Shown here in pieces: positions 25,141-34,136 of a stretch of DNA of 52,648 nt; position 1 is the stretch's first letter; each line of letters begins with the position of its first letter. Location: assembly GCA_029262065.1 (NCBI GenBank), contig JAJDAC010000013.1, forward strand, positions 1 to 52,648, written 5' to 3'. The notes below the pieces were generated by a model that made no database searches, had not been told where the DNA came from, and saw only the letters and a list, made by a program, of their open reading frames with translations. A program made the position numbers and the translations under genes. Origin of the DNA: Candidatus Krumholzibacteriota bacterium. Its GTDB lineage: Bacteria; Krumholzibacteriota; Krumholzibacteriia; JAJRXK01.

Positions 25141-27213
25141 ATGAGCGAAGATCAAGAAGCCTCTGTCCCGATCTCGCCCCCCGGCATTCGGAGCGGCCTT
25201 TTGGCACGCCTACGCATGTCGGGCCATACCTACATGCTGATCCTGGCTATTCTCGTGGGCTGTCTGGGCGGGCTTGGCGCCGTCGGATTCAGGCTCCTTA
25301 TCCAGGCGTTGCAGGCGGTCGCCTGGGGAGAATGGAACTACAGCCTCGACCTGGTGAGGAGTCACCCGTGGTGGTGGATCGTCCTGGTCCCCACGGTTGG
25401 CGGAATGATCGTCGGTCCGCTGGTGCACTTCCTGGCGCGGGAGGCCAAGGGACATGGCGTTCCCGAGGTCATGGAAGCGGTGGCCGTGAACTCGGGTTTT
25501 ATCCGCGTGCGCGTTGTCGTGGTGAAGAGTCTGGCTTCGGCCATTACCATCGCCAGCGGCGGTTCGGTGGGACGAGAAGGGCCGATCGTACAAATCGGCG
25601 CGGCTCTGGGATCTTCGATCGGTCAGTTGCTTCGAGTCTCCGGCGGGAGACTGCGGACTTTGGCGGCTTGTGGTGCGGCAGCGGGTATTGCGGCGACCTT
25701 CAACGCCCCCGTGGCGGGGGCTCTGTTCGCCGTGGAAATCATTCTCGGCGATTTTGGTGTGACCCAGTTCAGCCCCATCGTCATCTCCTCGGTCATTGCC
25801 ACGGTAGTTTCACGTCATTTCCTGGGCGACTTCCCTGCGTTCGAGGTGCCGGTCTACGGACTGCAAAGCCCCTGGGAACTACTCATCTATCTGGTGTTGG
25901 CCGGCTTCACCGCGGTCGTCGCGGCAACGTTCATCAAGTCGCTCTACTCGCTGGAAGATTTTTGCGACAGGTTGCCGATTCGACCTTGGCTCCTGACGCC
26001 AATTGGTGGCCTGATAATCGGTCTGATCGGATTGCGCTTTCCCGAGGTGTTTGGGGTTGGTTACGAGGCTATCGACGCGGCGCTCAGTGGAGACCTGGGT
26101 CTGGGAGTTCTGGCCTCCCTGCTGGTTGTGAAACTTCTGGCCACGGGCATTACAATTTCCACCGGCGGATCCGGTGGAGTCTTTGCCCCCTCCTTGTTCC
26201 TGGGAGCCATGGCGGGAGGCCTGGTTGGAGTAGTTGCGAACGAGCTGTTTCCGACGATTACAGCCGCGCCCGGAGCCTATGCGCTCGTGGGCATGGGGGC
26301 CGTGGTGTCGGGTGCCACCCACGCGCCCATTACCGCGATTCTCATCATCTTCGAACTCACCAATGACTATCAGCTCATTGTGCCGCTCATGGGCGCCTGC
26401 ATCATATCTACCTTGGCTACCACCCGGCTCAAACCCGAAAGCATCTACACCCTCAAACTATTGCGCCGCGGCGTGGATATCTCCGCGGGTCGAGAACTGA
26501 ACATTCTGCGTTCGCAGCGCGTTGAGCAGGTCATGGTGACCGAAAACGACGGAGCGGTGATTGGAACCGATACACCACTGGCGGTGCTGCTTGAAACCAT
26601 GACCAGCGGCGGGCCGACCTACTCCTACGTTGTCGACAGTGAAGGAAGACTACAGGGAGTTGTTGGCCCCGACGAGCTAAGGACAACACTACTCCACGCC
26701 GAAAGCCTGCACGGGTTGGTGAATGCTTCGGATCTCTTGAGGCAGGATGTTCCGACCGTTACGCCGGATCAGGATCTGGATGCGGTCATGCGAATCTTCG
26801 GTGGAAAGAACCGCGAGGAACTGCCCGTCATCGATTCGCATGAGAATCGGCGCTTCGTAGGCACCATCACGCGCGACCACCTGCTCGAGGCCTACAAGCG
26901 CGAGCTGCATCGCCGCGACATGGTCATGAGCCTCGCTGGTGACCTCTCGGGAAGCACCCAAGACGAAATTTCACTCGGTGGAGACCACTGGATGGCTGAG
27001 CTTCCCGTCCCCAGTGGTTTTCGCGATCGAACACTGCGGGAGTTGGACCTTCGCCAGACTCTGGGTGTTCAAGTGGTGCTGGTGCGGCGGCGACAGGGGA
27101 CAACTGAGGAACCTCTCGAGATGGTCCCCCAGCCGGATACCCGGCTTCAGTTGGGCGACGCGATCGTGGTCATGGGGCCAAGACAGGCACTTCGACAGTT
27201 GAGAAACTCGTGA
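25141..27213 (+). CDS. ClC-type chloride channel/transporter with CBS pair and TrkA-C domain
   Basis: The 690-residue membrane protein shows the ClC core: GSVGREGP (gating Glu) near 140, FNAPVAGALFAVE, GSGGVFAPSLFLGA near 340 and a GAxxAPI-like ATHAPITA segment. Residues about 445-590 form two CBS domains (VEQVMVTENDGAVIGTDTPL, then DVPTVTPDQDLDAVM), and 600-690 is a TrkA-C domain (ELDLRQTLGVQVVLVRR, GDAIVVMGP). The CBS and TrkA-C parts suggest nucleotide or ligand gating. By eye, the position of the internal proton glutamate of E. coli ClcA (second Glu of its FIIEEM) reads Ile here (FAVEIIL), which may change coupling. GTG at 25138 is a possible start three bases earlier. A hairpin follows the stop. 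Confidence 0.93.
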   Translation: MSEDQEASVPISPPGIRSGLLARLRMSGHTYMLILAILVGCLGGLGAVGFRLLIQALQAVAWGEWNYSLDLVRSHPWWWIVLVPTVGGMIVGPLVHFLAREAKGHGVPEVMEAVAVNSGFIRVRVVVVKSLASAITIASGGSVGREGPIVQIGAALGSSIGQLLRVSGGRLRTLAACGAAAGIAATFNAPVAGALFAVEIILGDFGVTQFSPIVISSVIATVVSRHFLGDFPAFEVPVYGLQSPWELLIYLVLAGFTAVVAATFIKSLYSLEDFCDRLPIRPWLLTPIGGLIIGLIGLRFPEVFGVGYEAIDAALSGDLGLGVLASLLVVKLLATGITISTGGSGGVFAPSLFLGAMAGGLVGVVANELFPTITAAPGAYALVGMGAVVSGATHAPITAILIIFELTNDYQLIVPLMGACIISTLATTRLKPESIYTLKLLRRGVDISAGRELNILRSQRVEQVMVTENDGAVIGTDTPLAVLLETMTSGGPTYSYVVDSEGRLQGVVGPDELRTTLLHAESLHGLVNASDLLRQDVPTVTPDQDLDAVMRIFGGKNREELPVIDSHENRRFVGTITRDHLLEAYKRELHRRDMVMSLAGDLSGSTQDEISLGGDHWMAELPVPSGFRDRTLRELDLRQTLGVQVVLVRRRQGTTEEPLEMVPQPDTRLQLGDAIVVMGPRQALRQLRNS

Positions 27214-27222
27214 GCGCGTCGA

Positions 27223-27248
27223 GGGGGCCCAAGTTGCCTTGGACCCCC
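27223..27248. terminator. Hairpin between convergent genes
   Basis: Bases 27223-27233 pair with 27238-27248 (11 positions, one mismatch) around a four-base loop. It lies between the convergent ClC and Cys-rich lipoprotein genes. No T-tract follows on either strand. Confidence 0.55.
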
Positions 27249-27265
27249 GACAGATTCGTTCAAGC

Positions 27266-27658
27266 TTAGGGTCTCTGCTGAAGGAGCACAGGACGGTCGG
27301 GAGGATAGAGCACGTCGCCGCCGCCACCGCCGCCACCACCGTCGCTGTCGCACGCCTCGACGCAGGATCGCCATGCCCGTTCACATGCCTCAAGCGCGTT
27401 GTCGTGCCCGTCCCAACACCATTCATCGGAGAACCCGGGCGGACATTCGAGCAGATCGCCGGACGCATCCAAAGAGCATTCCGAAAAGGTTGCATCACAG
27501 GCCTGGGTGCATTCAAACCATCCTTTGCTGACTCCCATCTCGCCAACGTCGGTGGGGCCCATGGGGTTTGAACCTGGCTCCTGCGATGAACAGCCCGAGT
27601 TCAGCGCGAGGGTAGGAAGGATCGCCGAGAGCAGTAGCCAGTTGGTGAGATTCTTCAT
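27266..27658 (-). CDS. Cys-rich lipoprotein with poly-Gly tail
   Basis: The 130-residue protein begins MKNLTNWLLLSAILPTLALN, then SGC, a lipobox-like signal (LNSGC, lipidated Cys about residue 23). The mature part contains seven further Cys residues in an ordered pattern (ECTQAC, SEC, ECPP, WCWDG, ACERAWRSC, ACDSD), suggesting disulfides. It ends in eight consecutive Gly and a Pro-rich tail. The Gly run is encoded by GGC/GGT triplets (bases 27317-27340). The start at 27658 avoids a 64-residue leader without a signal peptide. Function is unknown. It is divergent from the Ser/Thr kinase gene, with about 200 bases between. Confidence 0.75.
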   Translation of the reverse strand: MKNLTNWLLLSAILPTLALNSGCSSQEPGSNPMGPTDVGEMGVSKGWFECTQACDATFSECSLDASGDLLECPPGFSDEWCWDGHDNALEACERAWRSCVEACDSDGGGGGGGGDVLYPPDRPVLLQQRP

Positions 27659-27861
27659 GATCGTAGAAGTTCCTTGGAAATAGGGCTCAGAGCTGGGACT
27701 CACGAATAGGTGCATGCTCACGGTCGATCCGTGCAGATCTACTCGAGTTCGCGCCTGGGCTCGGCCACGGCGGGGGTGGTCCGACTTCTTGATCACCGCT
27801 ATTCCTCGTGCTAGCGTCCAACCATGGCTCCCTGTATTCCTATCTTCCACAAGATGTTGCC

Positions 27862-30414
27862 GTGATCGGCCAGGTCGTTGGCGGCTACCAGATCCTGGAA
27901 CGGCTGGGTGCCGGCGGCATGGGGGTGGTCTACCGCGCGCGCGATCCTCGGTTGGAACGCGATGTGGCCATCAAGTTCATCTCACCGTCCAGTGCGGCGG
28001 ACGAGACCGCGAAGGCGCGTTTCCTACGCGAGGCGCGCGCCGCATCGGCGCTGGATCATGCCAACATCTGTGCCATCCACGGCGTCGACGAAACCGACGA
28101 CGGACAGCTCTATATTGTCATGGGGTACTACCCCGGCGAGAACCTCAGCGCTCGTATCGCGCGCCAGCGGCCTACTCCGGGCCAGGGGCTGGAACTCGCG
28201 GTCCAGATCGCGGCGGGAGTAGCCAAGGCCCACGAGGTGGGCGTGGTGCATCGCGACCTGAAGCCATCCAACGTCATGGTGACCAACGACGGCGTGGTGA
28301 AGATCCTCGACTTCGGCCTGGCCAAACGCATGGAATCGCAGGACGACGACCTCACGCAGACCGGCACGTCCATGGGCAGCCCGTGGTTCATGTCCCCAGA
28401 GCAGGTGAGGGGCGAGTCGCTGGATGCCCGCACCGATGTTTGGTCGATGGGCGTGATGTTGCACGAGTTGTTGGCGGGCGAGCGTCCCTTCGCGCGTGAG
28501 AGCATGGCGGCATCGTTGTACGCGGTGGTGAACGACCCCACGCCGAAAATGCCCGACACCGTGCCGGCACGGTTGCGCGAGATTGTGGCGTCGTGCCTCC
28601 AGAAAGATCGCAACCAGCGTTGGCCAGATGCGGCCTCGCTGTACCGCGAGTTGCACGCACAACATCGCCTCCTGGGAGACGATGACACGCGGACGCAGCC
28701 GCTGGAGTCGATCGGAGAAGCCACGGTGCCATTGTCTGGCACCACTGCCGTTCTACCAACCAGGAGATCGTCGGTACGGCAAGGGCTGCTGGCCGTATTG
28801 TTCCTTGCGGTGCTTGCCAGCGCTGGATGGGGTGGGTGGAAGCTACTGAACCCCGCGGTCGATCCATTGCGCGTGGTGGTTGTTTCTCCGCGAGTAACAG
28901 CCGACGTCGAAGGGGCAGGTGAGAGGGCCGAACTGTCCGTCCGCGCCGACATCCTGAAGAGCCTTGGCGCGCTGCGCGATGTGGTGCCCATCGACCCAAC
29001 CGTCGCTGGCCAGGCCGAGGGTGGATCCTTGGCCATGGCGCGTGCACTGAACGCAACCGATCTCATCACGGCCGAAGTCGCGGTTCACGGTTTGGACATG
29101 AAGGTTGCACTTCAGCGTATCGATGTTGTCGACGGTTCAGTTGTTTGGAGTGGAGAAGTGAGCGCCCCTACCAATTCACGGCTTCCGTTGTCGAAGGCGC
29201 TGCTGGGACGCGTACGCAGTGCCTTTCCGGAGCGAAGAGTTCGTCGGGGTATGGAATCGTTCGATGTCGACCCCGTGGCTTATGAGCGTTTGATGGAACT
29301 GGTGGCGACCAAGCCGACGGAAGCAAGCCTTGACTCGCTTCGCTCCGCGACGGACCAGGTTGTCGCCATCCAACGGCTGGCCCCGAGTTTCGCAGAGGCC
29401 TACGTTTGGGAGGCACGGTTCGCCTATCTCATGTTCTGGCGTTCGCGGGAGGTGGCCGACTACGACCGTTGTGTGGATGCCGTCAAGAAAGCTCGTGAGC
29501 TAGCGCCGGACAGCCCCTTGCCTTTGAGCGCGCTCCTCCGATTGCAGCTGATCGACGATCGTGTTGACGAAGCTCGTATTACGCTGAAGGAATTGGAGCG
29601 AGTTACACCAGGAGACGTGGGCCTTTTTGTGTGGAAGGCCAAGCTCGCGTACCAGACGCAGGACAGCGAAAAAGCGGTGGCCCTGATGACCGAGGCTGCG
29701 TCCCGCCTTCCGTCGGCGCTGAATCTCTTCGAGCTAGCTGAAATGCAGTACAACCTCAACCGATTTGATGCAGCGATCTCTACCTTGGAAGACCTCCTCG
29801 ATCGATTTCCGGGCCGGCGGGAGGCTCAGTCCAAATTGGCTGAGATCGAGCTTCTATACGGCGATCCCGCGCGGGCGGACGAACTCTACACCGATCTCAT
29901 TGAGCGGACCGGAGCAGAGAATTTCCACGTGAATCGTGGTTTGGCCAGAGAGTTGTTGGGCCAATACGAACTCGCACTGGCCGACATGGAAGTGGCCATG
30001 GAGCAGGCGCCCAAGAACGCCTATTACCGCCTGAATCTAGCCGACTGCCTTGCGTTGGTGGGCAGGCAGGAAGAGGCGAAACGGAATTACGCACTTGCAC
30101 TCACGCAGTACCTTCCTTTGGAGAATCTGACCAGTTGGGATGACCTGATGGTTGCGGCCCAGTGCCTTGTGCATCTGGACCGCAAGGATGAGGCGATCGA
30201 AGCGGTGAACCGCGCATTGCGTTCAGCCAATGAAGAGGCCGAGATGTTCTACCTGGCCTCGCTCGTGTACGCCGTCACAGGAGAGCGCGCGTCGGCCGTA
30301 TACAACGCCAACGAGGCCCTCCGGCTGGGTACAGAGCCACGTTGGTTCTGGCTTCCATGGTTTGATCCAATCCGTGACGAATTGCCCACGGCCGCCCAGG
30401 GTCAGTCCACCTGA
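27862..30414 (+). CDS. Ser/Thr protein kinase with transmembrane segment and TPRs
   Basis: The start is GTG at 27862, giving a protein that begins M-I-G-Q-VVGGYQILERLGAGGMG, the usual opening of this family; an earlier GTG at 27808 would add 18 residues. Kinase motifs: glycine loop GAGGMG (16-21), Lys38, HRDLKPSN (His130-Arg131-Asp132) and DFGLA (Asp150). A single membrane segment at about 308-330 links the cytosolic kinase to an extracytoplasmic region. That region first resembles the FlgN/TolB-like domain of such kinases (about 340-450) and then several TPRs (about 460-800). Family members sense envelope or small-molecule signals and phosphorylate regulators, often FHA or SpoIIE partners; an FHA-SpoIIE phosphatase lies 1.2 kb downstream. 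It is convergent with the tectonin-like gene, six bases apart. Confidence 0.92.
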   Translation: MIGQVVGGYQILERLGAGGMGVVYRARDPRLERDVAIKFISPSSAADETAKARFLREARAASALDHANICAIHGVDETDDGQLYIVMGYYPGENLSARIARQRPTPGQGLELAVQIAAGVAKAHEVGVVHRDLKPSNVMVTNDGVVKILDFGLAKRMESQDDDLTQTGTSMGSPWFMSPEQVRGESLDARTDVWSMGVMLHELLAGERPFARESMAASLYAVVNDPTPKMPDTVPARLREIVASCLQKDRNQRWPDAASLYRELHAQHRLLGDDDTRTQPLESIGEATVPLSGTTAVLPTRRSSVRQGLLAVLFLAVLASAGWGGWKLLNPAVDPLRVVVVSPRVTADVEGAGERAELSVRADILKSLGALRDVVPIDPTVAGQAEGGSLAMARALNATDLITAEVAVHGLDMKVALQRIDVVDGSVVWSGEVSAPTNSRLPLSKALLGRVRSAFPERRVRRGMESFDVDPVAYERLMELVATKPTEASLDSLRSATDQVVAIQRLAPSFAEAYVWEARFAYLMFWRSREVADYDRCVDAVKKARELAPDSPLPLSALLRLQLIDDRVDEARITLKELERVTPGDVGLFVWKAKLAYQTQDSEKAVALMTEAASRLPSALNLFELAEMQYNLNRFDAAISTLEDLLDRFPGRREAQSKLAEIELLYGDPARADELYTDLIERTGAENFHVNRGLARELLGQYELALADMEVAMEQAPKNAYYRLNLADCLALVGRQEEAKRNYALALTQYLPLENLTSWDDLMVAAQCLVHLDRKDEAIEAVNRALRSANEEAEMFYLASLVYAVTGERASAVYNANEALRLGTEPRWFWLPWFDPIRDELPTAAQGQST

Positions 30415-30420
30415 AGCGTG

Positions 30421-31482
30421 TCAGTCACCGCCGGTCGAAGGCTGATTGATGATCTTCGGGTCGGTATTGAAGCTCTGCCCATCGGCGGTCAGGTACAGCG
30501 TGTAGTTGAAGCCATTGTCGTTGTTGCCCGGGTTCAAGTCGTTGTCGACCACGAACACCGAGGGTCCGAAGTTGCCGCAGAGATTGGCGAACGGCGGATC
30601 ATTGTCGAACGTGATAGCTGTGATGCTCACGTTGTTGTGGCCCGTGGCGTTGACGGTCCACTGTAGCTTATAGGTTTTACCGAACGGCACCGTGACTTCG
30701 TCGGGCGCGATGCTGAGTTTGTTGTTGGTGCCGAAGTTCACTGTCAGCGGAATCGTGGTGTCCACCCGCAGCTTGTAGATCGCGTCGTGACGATTCACCC
30801 CCCAAACGTCTGCGCCATCAAAACAGGAGATCTGCGCCAGTCCTCCGGGAATCGTCAGCCAATTCTTGCGGCCTGGGTCGCCGCCCTGGCCTACGTAGCG
30901 ATATATCTTGTTTGCGGTATCGATTGCGTACATCACGCCTTCATACCCCACGGCTACGTCAACAATGCTGAGCCCCGGGTCCATGGGCAGTGTGTCCCAG
31001 GCAAACGAAGTTGGGTTGTACTTGAACACGATACCACCGTTGACGATGAGAACCGTGTCGGGTTGGCCGACATCGAATTGGGTGATGGTGCCGTTGATGG
31101 CGGAACCCACCGCGACTGGGGTGCCGGTACCCAGGTTGTAGACCTGAACCAGGGTAGCCGCGAACAGCGTGCCATCTTTGGCCAGCGCCACGTGTTGATA
31201 CGCGCCATCGTGTATCTGGCCCCAGCCTTGGCCGTCCGCTCGGTACGCCCAGATATTGCCCGCCTGGTCGACACCATACATGTCGCCGTTGTCGGCCAGG
31301 GCCACCTGCTTGACGGTGCCAGGGTTGTCAATCTGCGTCCACGAGTTGTTCCTGGGTTGGTACTTGTAGATGCCTCCCGCGCTATTTACTCCAGCGGCGT
31401 GGTCGCCGTTGGCGGCGGTAACCTGGGCGAGGCTTCCGGGCACGTTGACCCAAGGGGACGGAGCGGGTTGGGGTGCGGACAT
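30421..31482 (-). CDS. Tectonin-type beta-propeller protein with C-terminal beta domain
   Basis: The 353-residue protein has tectonin-like blades, each with a pattern of W-x-x-V/I-PG then L-x-Q-(V/I/A) and D/N-G-x-(V/Y)-(Y/W): WVNVPGSLAQVTAANGD, WTQIDNPGTVKQVALADNGD, WGQIHDGAYQHVALAKDG and WLTIPGGLAQISCFDGADVWGV. Residues about 255-353 form a separate beta domain with a strongly acidic, Asn-rich run (NDNPGNNDN-like). No signal peptide or membrane segment is visible, so it may be cytoplasmic or use an unusual route. Tectonin proteins bind glycans or lipids. Upstream, AGAAAGGT precedes the ATG. Its convergent neighbour is the kinase and its divergent neighbour is the FHA phosphatase. Confidence 0.8.
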   Translation of the reverse strand: MSAPQPAPSPWVNVPGSLAQVTAANGDHAAGVNSAGGIYKYQPRNNSWTQIDNPGTVKQVALADNGDMYGVDQAGNIWAYRADGQGWGQIHDGAYQHVALAKDGTLFAATLVQVYNLGTGTPVAVGSAINGTITQFDVGQPDTVLIVNGGIVFKYNPTSFAWDTLPMDPGLSIVDVAVGYEGVMYAIDTANKIYRYVGQGGDPGRKNWLTIPGGLAQISCFDGADVWGVNRHDAIYKLRVDTTIPLTVNFGTNNKLSIAPDEVTVPFGKTYKLQWTVNATGHNNVSITAITFDNDPPFANLCGNFGPSVFVVDNDLNPGNNDNGFNYTLYLTADGQSFNTDPKIINQPSTGGD

Positions 31483-31641
31483 GTGGGGTATACCTTTCTG
31501 GCATTACCAGCCGCCGGGCAAGATGGGCCCAGGACTGGGAGGCCGTATCCACGGGGCAACGGAACGATTTCAGCTAAGGGTTTAGCTTAGACGGAATCAC
31601 CCGTTCAGGTCTACATTGGAACGACCAAGGGAGTCTGAAGA

Positions 31642-33270
31642 ATGCCCGACCTTCATCTTGAGTGGACCGACGACGCCGGCGATCTGCACGCGTTCCCGGT
31701 TACCGGCGACGCGATCCTGATTGGACGCCGCTTCGAGTGCGACCTGGTGCTCCCGTTCGATTTCATTTCGGGCAACCACGCGCGAGTCGAGCGCAATGCG
31801 CGCGGCAACGTGAGGATCGAGGATCTCGGCAGCACCAACGGCACGTTCGTGAACGACAAGAAGGTCAAGAGTGCGGCCATCGAAGTCGGTGATCGCATAG
31901 GCTTCGGTCAGCTGACCTTGCATCTTCGAAGCTCCGACGAGGTCGCCGCGGGGTCTGGCGATGCCCTCGAGGAATTCGCGACCCAGTTTCACAGCAGTAG
32001 TGGCGACAGCCCGGGCGGGCTGGACAAGCTCTCCGTACTTCTTGAGTTCCAGCTCAAGTGGGGGCAGAGCTTCAGCGCTCCCGATCTTTTTCGCGCTATT
32101 CTTCGCCATGCCCTGGAACTGAGTCACGCGCAGCGGGGGTTTGTGCTCGTACGCAACGACGAGGGGTTCGAGTTCGCGGCCGGGCTCGATGAAACGGGCT
32201 CGTCCCTGCACGCCGACAGCTTTACCACCAGCCGCAGCGTGGTTCGCAAGGTGAGCGAGGAGCGCGAACCCGTGTTCATGATGACCGGCATCACGGGGGA
32301 CTTCGCAGAGGAAGAGAGTATCAGGGCCATGGACCTGCGTGCGGTGGCTTGCCTTCCTCTACTGGAGTCGGCGGGGGAGAACGAACCCAGTCTGGTCGCG
32401 GGAATTCTGTATCTCGATAGTACGCTTGGCATGCACCGGCTCAGCGGGCTCGACGAGCAGATTCTACAGGGGTTGGCGGTGGAGGCGGCGCGCGTGTTGG
32501 AGCGCCTGGGCATGCTCCGAGACCGCGAAGAGCGCGAGAACATCGAGCGCGAACTACAGCTCGCGCGCCAGACCCAGGAAGAGCTTCTTCCGCGCAAACT
32601 CCCCGACAGCGCGGAGTGGACCGTGCGGGCCTGGTGTCGACCGACCCGTCAGGTTGGCGGAGATCTTTTCGACTTCATCCAGCGAGACTCCGGCAACCTG
32701 GTTGGGTTGCTGGCCGACGTCTCGGGCAAGGGTGTGGCCGCGTCGCTTCTGAGCTCCTCGGTGCAGGGCGCAATGCAGGCGTGGGTGCGCGCGGGCCTTG
32801 GGTTGCAAAAGTGTGTAGAGGGGTTGAACGCCTACCTTTGTGAAAGGTCTCGCGACGATCGGTTCGTCACGCTCTTCACTTTCGATCTCTCGCGCGAAGG
32901 CCATGGCGTCTATGTCAACGCGGGACACTTGCCTGCCCTGGTGTTTCGCGCCGCGGACGGTCGCGTGGAGCAACTCGACGAACGCGGACTGGTGGTTGGT
33001 GCGTTGGAGGACATGTCCTACATCGAACACGAACTGACGTTGGCCAGCGGCGACCTGCTACTCGTGTACTCCGATGGGGTGACCGAGGCGGCCGACGGAA
33101 AAGGAGAAGAATTCGGTGAGGAGCAACTCGAAAGGGTCTTCACCGCGGCGGCGTCGCAGGGAATTGCGGCCACGGCCGATGCCCTCGATGCCGCTCTCGC
33201 GACTCACCTGGACGGCGGCGAGCCCGGCGACGATGTGACCGTGGTGTTGTTGGGGAGGGTGGCGCCCTGA
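31642..33270 (+). CDS. FHA-GAF-SpoIIE-type Ser/Thr phosphatase (RsbU-like)
   Basis: The 542-residue protein has an FHA domain (about 1-95; IGRRFECDLVL, SGNHARVERN, DLGSTNGTFVN), a GAF domain (about 130-295), a short coiled linker (about 295-320; RDREERENIERELQLARQTQ) and a PPM/SpoIIE phosphatase domain (about 330-540). The phosphatase motifs are VGGDLFDFI, LADVSGKGVAASL, YSDGVTEA and GDDVTVVLL. FHA binds phosphothreonine, so a Ser/Thr kinase such as that at 27862 could recruit it. SpoIIE/RsbU phosphatases dephosphorylate STAS proteins, and an RsbW-STAS pair lies at 40901-41630. It could be the activating phosphatase of a partner-switch. Confidence 0.92.
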   Translation: MPDLHLEWTDDAGDLHAFPVTGDAILIGRRFECDLVLPFDFISGNHARVERNARGNVRIEDLGSTNGTFVNDKKVKSAAIEVGDRIGFGQLTLHLRSSDEVAAGSGDALEEFATQFHSSSGDSPGGLDKLSVLLEFQLKWGQSFSAPDLFRAILRHALELSHAQRGFVLVRNDEGFEFAAGLDETGSSLHADSFTTSRSVVRKVSEEREPVFMMTGITGDFAEEESIRAMDLRAVACLPLLESAGENEPSLVAGILYLDSTLGMHRLSGLDEQILQGLAVEAARVLERLGMLRDREERENIERELQLARQTQEELLPRKLPDSAEWTVRAWCRPTRQVGGDLFDFIQRDSGNLVGLLADVSGKGVAASLLSSSVQGAMQAWVRAGLGLQKCVEGLNAYLCERSRDDRFVTLFTFDLSREGHGVYVNAGHLPALVFRAADGRVEQLDERGLVVGALEDMSYIEHELTLASGDLLLVYSDGVTEAADGKGEEFGEEQLERVFTAAASQGIAATADALDAALATHLDGGEPGDDVTVVLLGRVAP

Positions 33271-33349
33271 TCGCCTGTACCCTTAAGGGCATCCCCGACG
33301 GGGTTGTCCCGGCCGAGGATCGACGTTCTACTCCTTGAGCCCTCGCATG

Positions 33350-33376
33350 TTCCAAGTTATTTTATTTCAGTATATT
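33350..33376 (+). promoter_or_regulatory. AT-rich promoter-like patch
   Basis: An AT-rich stretch contains TTCCAA (33350-33355) and TATATT (33371-33376) with 15 bases between. It is the only AT-rich patch between the FHA phosphatase and the sigma gene, and so a plausible promoter for the leader. The spacing is short and this is a weak call. Confidence 0.3.
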
Positions 33377-33396
33377 ACGAGGGAATTCAGCCAACA

Positions 33397-33500
33397 CGTG
33401 GTGGCCCTTCGGGGCCATCAATCCACGGACCGGTCGCCCAATCCAACCGGTTTGGGGTAGCCTCATTCCGTAGGCTCCTACCCCGTCCGGTCTGTACCGG
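33397..33500 (+). promoter_or_regulatory. Hairpin-tiled leader upstream of the ECF sigma gene
   Basis: Four stems cover almost every base from 33397 to the ATG at 33501. Stem 1: 33397-33427, cgtgg/ccacg outer pair plus tggccc/gggcca capped by a ttcg loop. Stem 2: accggt 33429-33434 with 33446-33451. Stem 3: ggggtag 33454-33460 with ctacccc 33478-33484, plus cct/agg inside. Stem 4: ccggt 33487-33491 with accgg 33496-33500. The self-complementary accggt units could also pair with each other, giving alternative folds. No ribosome-binding site precedes the ATG. It could be a regulatory RNA element, thermometer or attenuator. Confidence 0.55.
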
Positions 33501-34136
33501 ATGCCCTCGCTGATGGATGCCCCCATGTCTGTTTCCCCCGACTCCCAAAACGAGCGCCAACTTCCCTTCACCCCGGAAGTACTTAGGACGAACCAAGCTC
33601 GCGAAGACGCCGCGCAGGTCAAGCGCGCCCTTGCCGGCGAGCCCGAAGCATTTGATTGTCTCGTCCAAAGGTATCAGCCTGTGCTCTACAACGTGGCTTT
33701 GCGAGTTACCGGAAACCCAGACGACGCGCAGGACATCGCACAGATGGCCTTCCTGCGAGCCTGGACCAACCTGCATAAATTCGATCCAGGGCGCAGATTC
33801 TTCAGCTGGCTGTATCGGATTGCGTTGAATCTTTCGCTGACGACGAAGTCGCGGCGAGCCGAAATAACCGAAGTTCCCGAAAACCTCGCCAGTATCGCGG
33901 CTTCTCCGCTCGAAGAAATAGAGATGCGTCAGCGCCGCCAGAGCATGAACAAGGCCATTGCCTCGTTGCCGTTGCACTATCGCGAGGTGGTGTTGCTTCG
34001 GCATATGGGCGAGCTGAGCTACCAGGAGATCGCCGACGCTCTCGGGTTACCCGAAAAAACCGTCAAGTCTCGTCTCTTCACCGCCCGTCGACAGCTGGCC
34101 GAACAGGTTTCCCGCTCGGAAGGGCACATGACGTGA
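33501..34136 (+). CDS. ECF-type RNA polymerase sigma factor
   Basis: The 211-residue protein has sigma-70 region 2 (about 45-112; FDCLVQRYQPVLYNVALRVT, DAQDIAQMAFLRAW, FFSWLYRIALN) and region 4 (about 150-203; LPLHYREVVLLRHMGELSYQ, DALGLPEKTVKSRLFTARRQ). No region 3, fitting group IV (RpoE/SigW-like) factors. Met codons at 33513 and 33525 are alternative starts; none has a clear ribosome site, and the first lies directly after a hairpin. The stop overlaps the next start by four bases (GTGA), a common arrangement for sigma/anti-sigma pairs. It should direct transcription under envelope stress and probably of its own cluster. Confidence 0.93.
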   Translation: MPSLMDAPMSVSPDSQNERQLPFTPEVLRTNQAREDAAQVKRALAGEPEAFDCLVQRYQPVLYNVALRVTGNPDDAQDIAQMAFLRAWTNLHKFDPGRRFFSWLYRIALNLSLTTKSRRAEITEVPENLASIAASPLEEIEMRQRRQSMNKAIASLPLHYREVVLLRHMGELSYQEIADALGLPEKTVKSRLFTARRQLAEQVSRSEGHMT

